DNA of 64,000 nucleotides from UBA987 sp002292105. Lineage in GTDB: Bacteria; Bacteroidota; Bacteroidia; NS11-12g; UBA9320. Where the stretch lies: positions 2,418,001 to 2,482,000 of the forward strand of contig OX044357.1 of the NCBI GenBank assembly GCA_943846675.1, read 5' to 3'. Numbering within the stretch: the first letter of the stretch is position 1; every line of letters begins with the position of its first letter. Position numbers and translations under genes: made by a program. The notes under the pieces are model-generated. The model ran no database searches. It saw nothing but the letters and a program-made list of their open reading frames with translations, and was not told the DNA's origin. Shown here one piece after another: positions 61,075 to 64,000 of this stretch.

Positions 61075-61611
61075 TTATTCCCCTACCACTACCTTGGCGT
61101 ATCGGAGTACTTTATCGTTTAGCATATATCCTTTTTCAATCACGTCAACTACCTTGCCCTTCATGTCATCTGATGGAGCAGGGATTTTTGTGATTGCTTC
61201 GTGAACTTCAGGATCAAATGTTTCGCCCTTGGTTTCAAAATGGGTCATACCTTGCTTGGTCAACACATTCAAGAATTTGGACTGCACAAGTTTAACACCT
61301 TCGGTAAATGCTTTCACATCCTCCGTTTTATCCATGGCGTCCATTGTTCTATCAAAATCATCTACAACGGCTAACAGGTCAGACAAAATATCTTTTCCTG
61401 CAGATTTTATGAGTTCAGCACGTTCCTTTTGCGTTCTGCGTCGGAAGTTGTCAAACTCAGAATAAAGTCTGAGATACTTGTCATTAAGTTCTGCAGCTTT
61501 TTCTTCCCAGCTTGTTTCCTTTGATTCGGATTGTCCTTCTTCAACTTGATTATCAACTTGATCAACAACCGCTTCGTCCTTTACTTTTTCTTCTTTCTTT
61601 TTCTTAGCCAT
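61075..61611 (-). CDS. grpE: Nucleotide exchange factor GrpE
   Basis: The 178-residue protein has an acidic/basic disordered N-terminus, the long helix ELNDKYLRLYSEFDNFRRRT, and the C-terminal beta domain HEAITKIPAPSDDMKGKVVD and GYMLNDKVLRYAKVVVGE. It exchanges ADP on DnaK. It is the first gene of the grpE-dnaJ-thioredoxin unit. A sigma-54-like promoter lies 47-62 nt upstream. Confidence 0.95.
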   Translation of the reverse strand: MAKKKKEEKVKDEAVVDQVDNQVEEGQSESKETSWEEKAAELNDKYLRLYSEFDNFRRRTQKERAELIKSAGKDILSDLLAVVDDFDRTMDAMDKTEDVKAFTEGVKLVQSKFLNVLTKQGMTHFETKGETFDPEVHEAITKIPAPSDDMKGKVVDVIEKGYMLNDKVLRYAKVVVGE

Positions 61612-61657
61612 TTTTTAAAATGATTAATCAGGTTTCAGTTAGCAATAAGTCTGCCAA

Positions 61658-61673
61658 TGCAGGTAATGTGCCA
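61658..61673 (-). promoter_or_regulatory. Sigma-54-like promoter of grpE-dnaJ
   Basis: On the minus strand TGGCACATTACCTGCA matches the -24/-12 pattern TGGCACG-N4-TTGCA at all but two fixed positions, with GG and GC correctly spaced. It would start transcription about 35 nt before the grpE ATG. A second TATGGCAC lies further upstream but lacks a -12 partner. This is inferred from sequence only. Confidence 0.4.
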
Positions 61674-61781
61674 TAGTACCTCACAAACCGTTGAACCGTG
61701 CCATAATGACACACAAAAACGAGAGAAATTCATTAATCTTGTATCGACGGTGTCAGTCTCTTTGACTGCATCTGACCATCT

Positions 61782-62360
61782 ATGTCACTTGATAAAGTCA
61801 ATACGTCTGTTTTTGAAGAATTTCCGGTCATGGAAACGCGCCGATTAACACTGCGCTCGATTGCATTGACTGACGCCGAATCCATATTTGGCATGAGATC
61901 AAATGCTGCAGTCAACCGTTTTATAGCCCGTGACTCTATGTTTTCGTCAGACAGTGCCGTTACCTTAGTAAAAAAGACCACTGAAGCTTTTGACAACCAA
62001 CTTGGCATCGGTTGGGCCGGCGTTTTGCGAAACCAGAACTCCATAATTGGCACATGTGGTTTTAACAGCATTGATTATCCAAATCTGCGTGCTGAAATTG
62101 GTGGAGAAATGGCAGCCAATTATTGGGGCAAACACTTGGCATTGGAAGCAACTAATGCCATAGTCCAATTTGGGTTTGACCAACTTAAACTGCATAGCAT
62201 TGAGGCCAAAGTGAATCCAAACAACAGGGGTGCTATTTTTCTTTTAAAACAATTGGGATTTGAGCAGGAAGCGCTGTTTAAGGATCGTATCTATTTTAAC
62301 AAGGCATACCAAGATATGGCGGTCTATACCGTTTTCAAATCAAGCTTCAAACCGCACTAA
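61782..62360 (+). CDS. GNAT family acetyltransferase (RimJ/RimL-like)
   Basis: The 192-residue protein has a GNAT fold of the ribosomal-protein acetyltransferase type: ETRRLTLRSIALTDAESIF at the start, IGGEMAANYWGKHLALEAT for the acetyl-CoA site and VNPNNRGAIFLLKQLGFEQE. The substrate is unknown. It overlaps the convergent TlpA-like gene by 4 nt. Confidence 0.85.
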   Translation: MSLDKVNTSVFEEFPVMETRRLTLRSIALTDAESIFGMRSNAAVNRFIARDSMFSSDSAVTLVKKTTEAFDNQLGIGWAGVLRNQNSIIGTCGFNSIDYPNLRAEIGGEMAANYWGKHLALEATNAIVQFGFDQLKLHSIEAKVNPNNRGAIFLLKQLGFEQEALFKDRIYFNKAYQDMAVYTVFKSSFKPH

Positions 62361-62827
62361 TTTAAAAACTTTTCAAGTTCCTGCGTACTGACTTCGCGGC
62401 CTAAGACTTGACCATGTTGATCAACCAGTACATTGTTAGGCAAATAGTAAATCTTCGCTTTTTTCAGAAATGCACTATTCCATTTAGACGTATCTCTTAC
62501 ATGCGTTGGCCAAGCCAAGTAATCGTTGCGAATTGCCTTTCTCCATCGCAAAGAATCCGTATCCAACGCCACGCTAACGATCTCAAAATTTTGCTTTTTA
62601 TACTTGGCGTAGAGTGCATTAAGTTCACCATTTTTTACTCGACAGGGTTGACACCATGACGCCCAAAATTCAATCAAGACAAGTTTGTTGTCTAGCACTG
62701 CATGCGATACAGAATCCGTTAACTGATAATACTGCCTAAACGAATTGTAGTCGAAGCTATTGTCGTTTTTGGTGAAAGAAAAACTAGATAATACGGTTAG
62801 CCCTATAAAAAAGCGTAACCACCGCAT
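62357..62827 (-). CDS. TlpA-like thioredoxin-fold protein
   Basis: The 156-residue protein has a signal peptide or anchor (WLRFFIGLTVLSSFSF) and a thioredoxin domain with active site WCQPC in EFWASWCQPCRVKNGELNAL. It is probably an extracytoplasmic thiol oxidoreductase. Its ATG overlaps the murA stop codon by 1 nt (TAATG), so it is translationally coupled to murA. Confidence 0.85.
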   Translation of the reverse strand: MRWLRFFIGLTVLSSFSFTKNDNSFDYNSFRQYYQLTDSVSHAVLDNKLVLIEFWASWCQPCRVKNGELNALYAKYKKQNFEIVSVALDTDSLRWRKAIRNDYLAWPTHVRDTSKWNSAFLKKAKIYYLPNNVLVDQHGQVLGREVSTQELEKFLN

Positions 62828-64000
62828 TAGGCTATACGCTCTATAGATGCACCTATGGCATTAAGTCTGCCTTCGATGTTTTGATAGCCTCTATCTATTT
62901 GCTCGATGTTGTGAATAGTGCTAACTCCATCTGCACTCATCGCAGCAATTAACAAAGACACACCGGCTCTAATATCAGGCGATGTCATCTGAATTCCCTT
63001 TAGATTTAGTCTTTTGTTCAGCCCCATAACCGTTGCACGGTGCGGGTCACATAATATGATTTGCGCGCCCATGTCTATCAAACTATCAACAAAAAACAAT
63101 CTACTTTCAAACATCTTTTGATGGATTAATACATTGCCGTTCGCTTGGGTACACATCACTAGAATTACACTCAACAAGTCAGGTGTCAACCCTGGCCATG
63201 GTGCATCAGCAATGGTCATCATCGACCCATCAATAAAACTATCAATCGTATAATTTTCATTGTCGTACACGCGAATATCATCACCAATTACATCGAAATT
63301 AACCCCCAAACGTTTAAACGTTTCAGGAATAATACCAAGCTCATTAATGTTAACATCCTTGATGGTAATATCCGAATTGGTAATCGTTGCTAAAGCAATA
63401 AAGCTACCCACTTCAATCATGTCAGGGAGTAACCGATGCGTACAACCACCAAGGGATTGTACACCTTCAATGGTCAGTAAATTTGAACCAACTCCTGAGA
63501 TTTTGGCCCCCATTGAATTTAGCATCTTACATAACTGCTGAACATATGGCTCGCATGCTGCATTGTAAATCGTGGTAACACCTTCTGCCATTGTGGCGGC
63601 CATAACGATGTTAGCCGTTCCTGTAACCGATGCTTCATGTAAAAGCATGTCAGCACCAACGAGCTTGTCGGTACTTATTTTATAAAAATTCTCGTCGCGT
63701 AAGAACTCAAAATCTGCCCCGAGGTTTTCAAAACCGATAAAGTGTGTATCCAGTCTACGTCTTCCGATTTTATCTCCGCCAGGACTAGGAATATAGCCTT
63801 TGCCAAATCTTGCCAATAATGGCCCAATAATCATTACAGAACCTCGGATGCTTTTCGCTTTGTTTCTAAAATCAACAGAATCAAGGTAATCTAAATCAAT
63901 GTTGTCAGAGGTAAAGGAATAATCTTGATCGTTCAGCTGTTTTACCGTCACACCGAGGCCTTTTAACAAGTCAATGAGTTTGTTGACATCTCGAATAGCC
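62827..64000 (-). CDS. murA: UDP-N-acetylglucosamine 1-carboxyvinyltransferase (5' end outside window)
   Basis: About 390 C-terminal residues are visible; the frame is open to the window edge, so the N-terminus is missing. MurA makes the first committed peptidoglycan precursor from UDP-GlcNAc and PEP. The segment IGPLLARFGKGYIPSPGG followed by DKIGRRRLD aligns with the active-site loop, where Cys115 of E. coli is replaced by Asp. Such MurA enzymes are not inhibited by fosfomycin. A TlpA-like gene follows with a 1-nt overlap. Confidence 0.95.
   Translation of the reverse strand, partial: AIRDVNKLIDLLKGLGVTVKQLNDQDYSFTSDNIDLDYLDSVDFRNKAKSIRGSVMIIGPLLARFGKGYIPSPGGDKIGRRRLDTHFIGFENLGADFEFLRDENFYKISTDKLVGADMLLHEASVTGTANIVMAATMAEGVTTIYNAACEPYVQQLCKMLNSMGAKISGVGSNLLTIEGVQSLGGCTHRLLPDMIEVGSFIALATITNSDITIKDVNINELGIIPETFKRLGVNFDVIGDDIRVYDNENYTIDSFIDGSMMTIADAPWPGLTPDLLSVILVMCTQANGNVLIHQKMFESRLFFVDSLIDMGAQIILCDPHRATVMGLNKRLNLKGIQMTSPDIRAGVSLLIAAMSADGVSTIHNIEQIDRGYQNIEGRLNAIGASIERIA

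Noticed and set aside
1..64000. CRISPR array, prophage, tRNA or rRNA genes
   Set aside because: I scanned the gene-free gaps and found no spaced direct repeats of CRISPR type, no phage genes and no cloverleaf-like sequences.

Overview
The window is a gene-dense, AT-rich chromosomal segment from a member of the Bacteroidota, most likely a Flavobacteriales relative. The evidence is GldB, a PorW/SprE-like and a PorD (DUF4835) type IX secretion component, a T9SS C-terminal sorting domain, Bacteroidota-type -7 promoter boxes (TAnnTTTG), a Bacteroidota-type short arginine decarboxylase and MurA, and F1Fo genes split into two loci. No phage, plasmid, IS transposase, CRISPR array, tRNA or rRNA was recognised. 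No gene-free stretch exceeds 300 bases.

Layout. 0-6 kb: end of topA, a SirB1-like protein, YebC, a GT-C-like membrane protein, and a deoxyhypusine-synthase-like enzyme paired with arginine decarboxylase (polyamines). 6-16 kb: TPR protein, aminopeptidase P, alaS, M23 peptidase with a MerR regulator, a beta-barrel/helix-hairpin-helix pair, and pdxJ. 15.6-31.5 kb: an HPt/sigma-54 response-regulator pair, atpDC on the plus strand, the SRP RNA, fructose-6-phosphate aldolase, a GT2 enzyme, an acyl-CoA carboxylase, then a long minus-strand run of M23 peptidase, bactofilin, AtpZ, a small membrane protein and atpBEFHAG. 31.5-41 kb: envelope genes (PorW/SprE-like, PBP1A, LptD, amidase, MlaD-like). 41-45.4 kb: an accessory-looking patch with two four-helix-bundle (23S rRNA intervening-sequence family) genes, each bracketed by imperfect inverted repeats of 7-bp periodicity, around pyrD, fahA and an aldose epimerase. 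45.4-54.5 kb: nadE, a beta-barrel protein, gldB, a ComEA-like protein, an SPT/KBL-like acyltransferase, and the bamD-rpoZ-coaBC-porD operon. 54.6-59.4 kb: a sulfur module (rhodanese, YeiH-like transporter, SUMF1-like lipoprotein, sulfide:quinone oxidoreductase, TusE/DsrC-like, DsrE2-like). 59.4-64 kb: grpE-dnaJ-thioredoxin operon, a GNAT enzyme, and murA with a TlpA-like gene.

How it fits together. Most genes are housekeeping or envelope functions of a Gram-negative, T9SS-bearing bacterium. The least explained parts are the four-helix-bundle cassettes with heptad repeats, a strong terminator-like hairpin inside the atp operon between the c and b subunit genes, the compact sulfur-handling cluster, and a sigma-54-like promoter in front of grpE-dnaJ.
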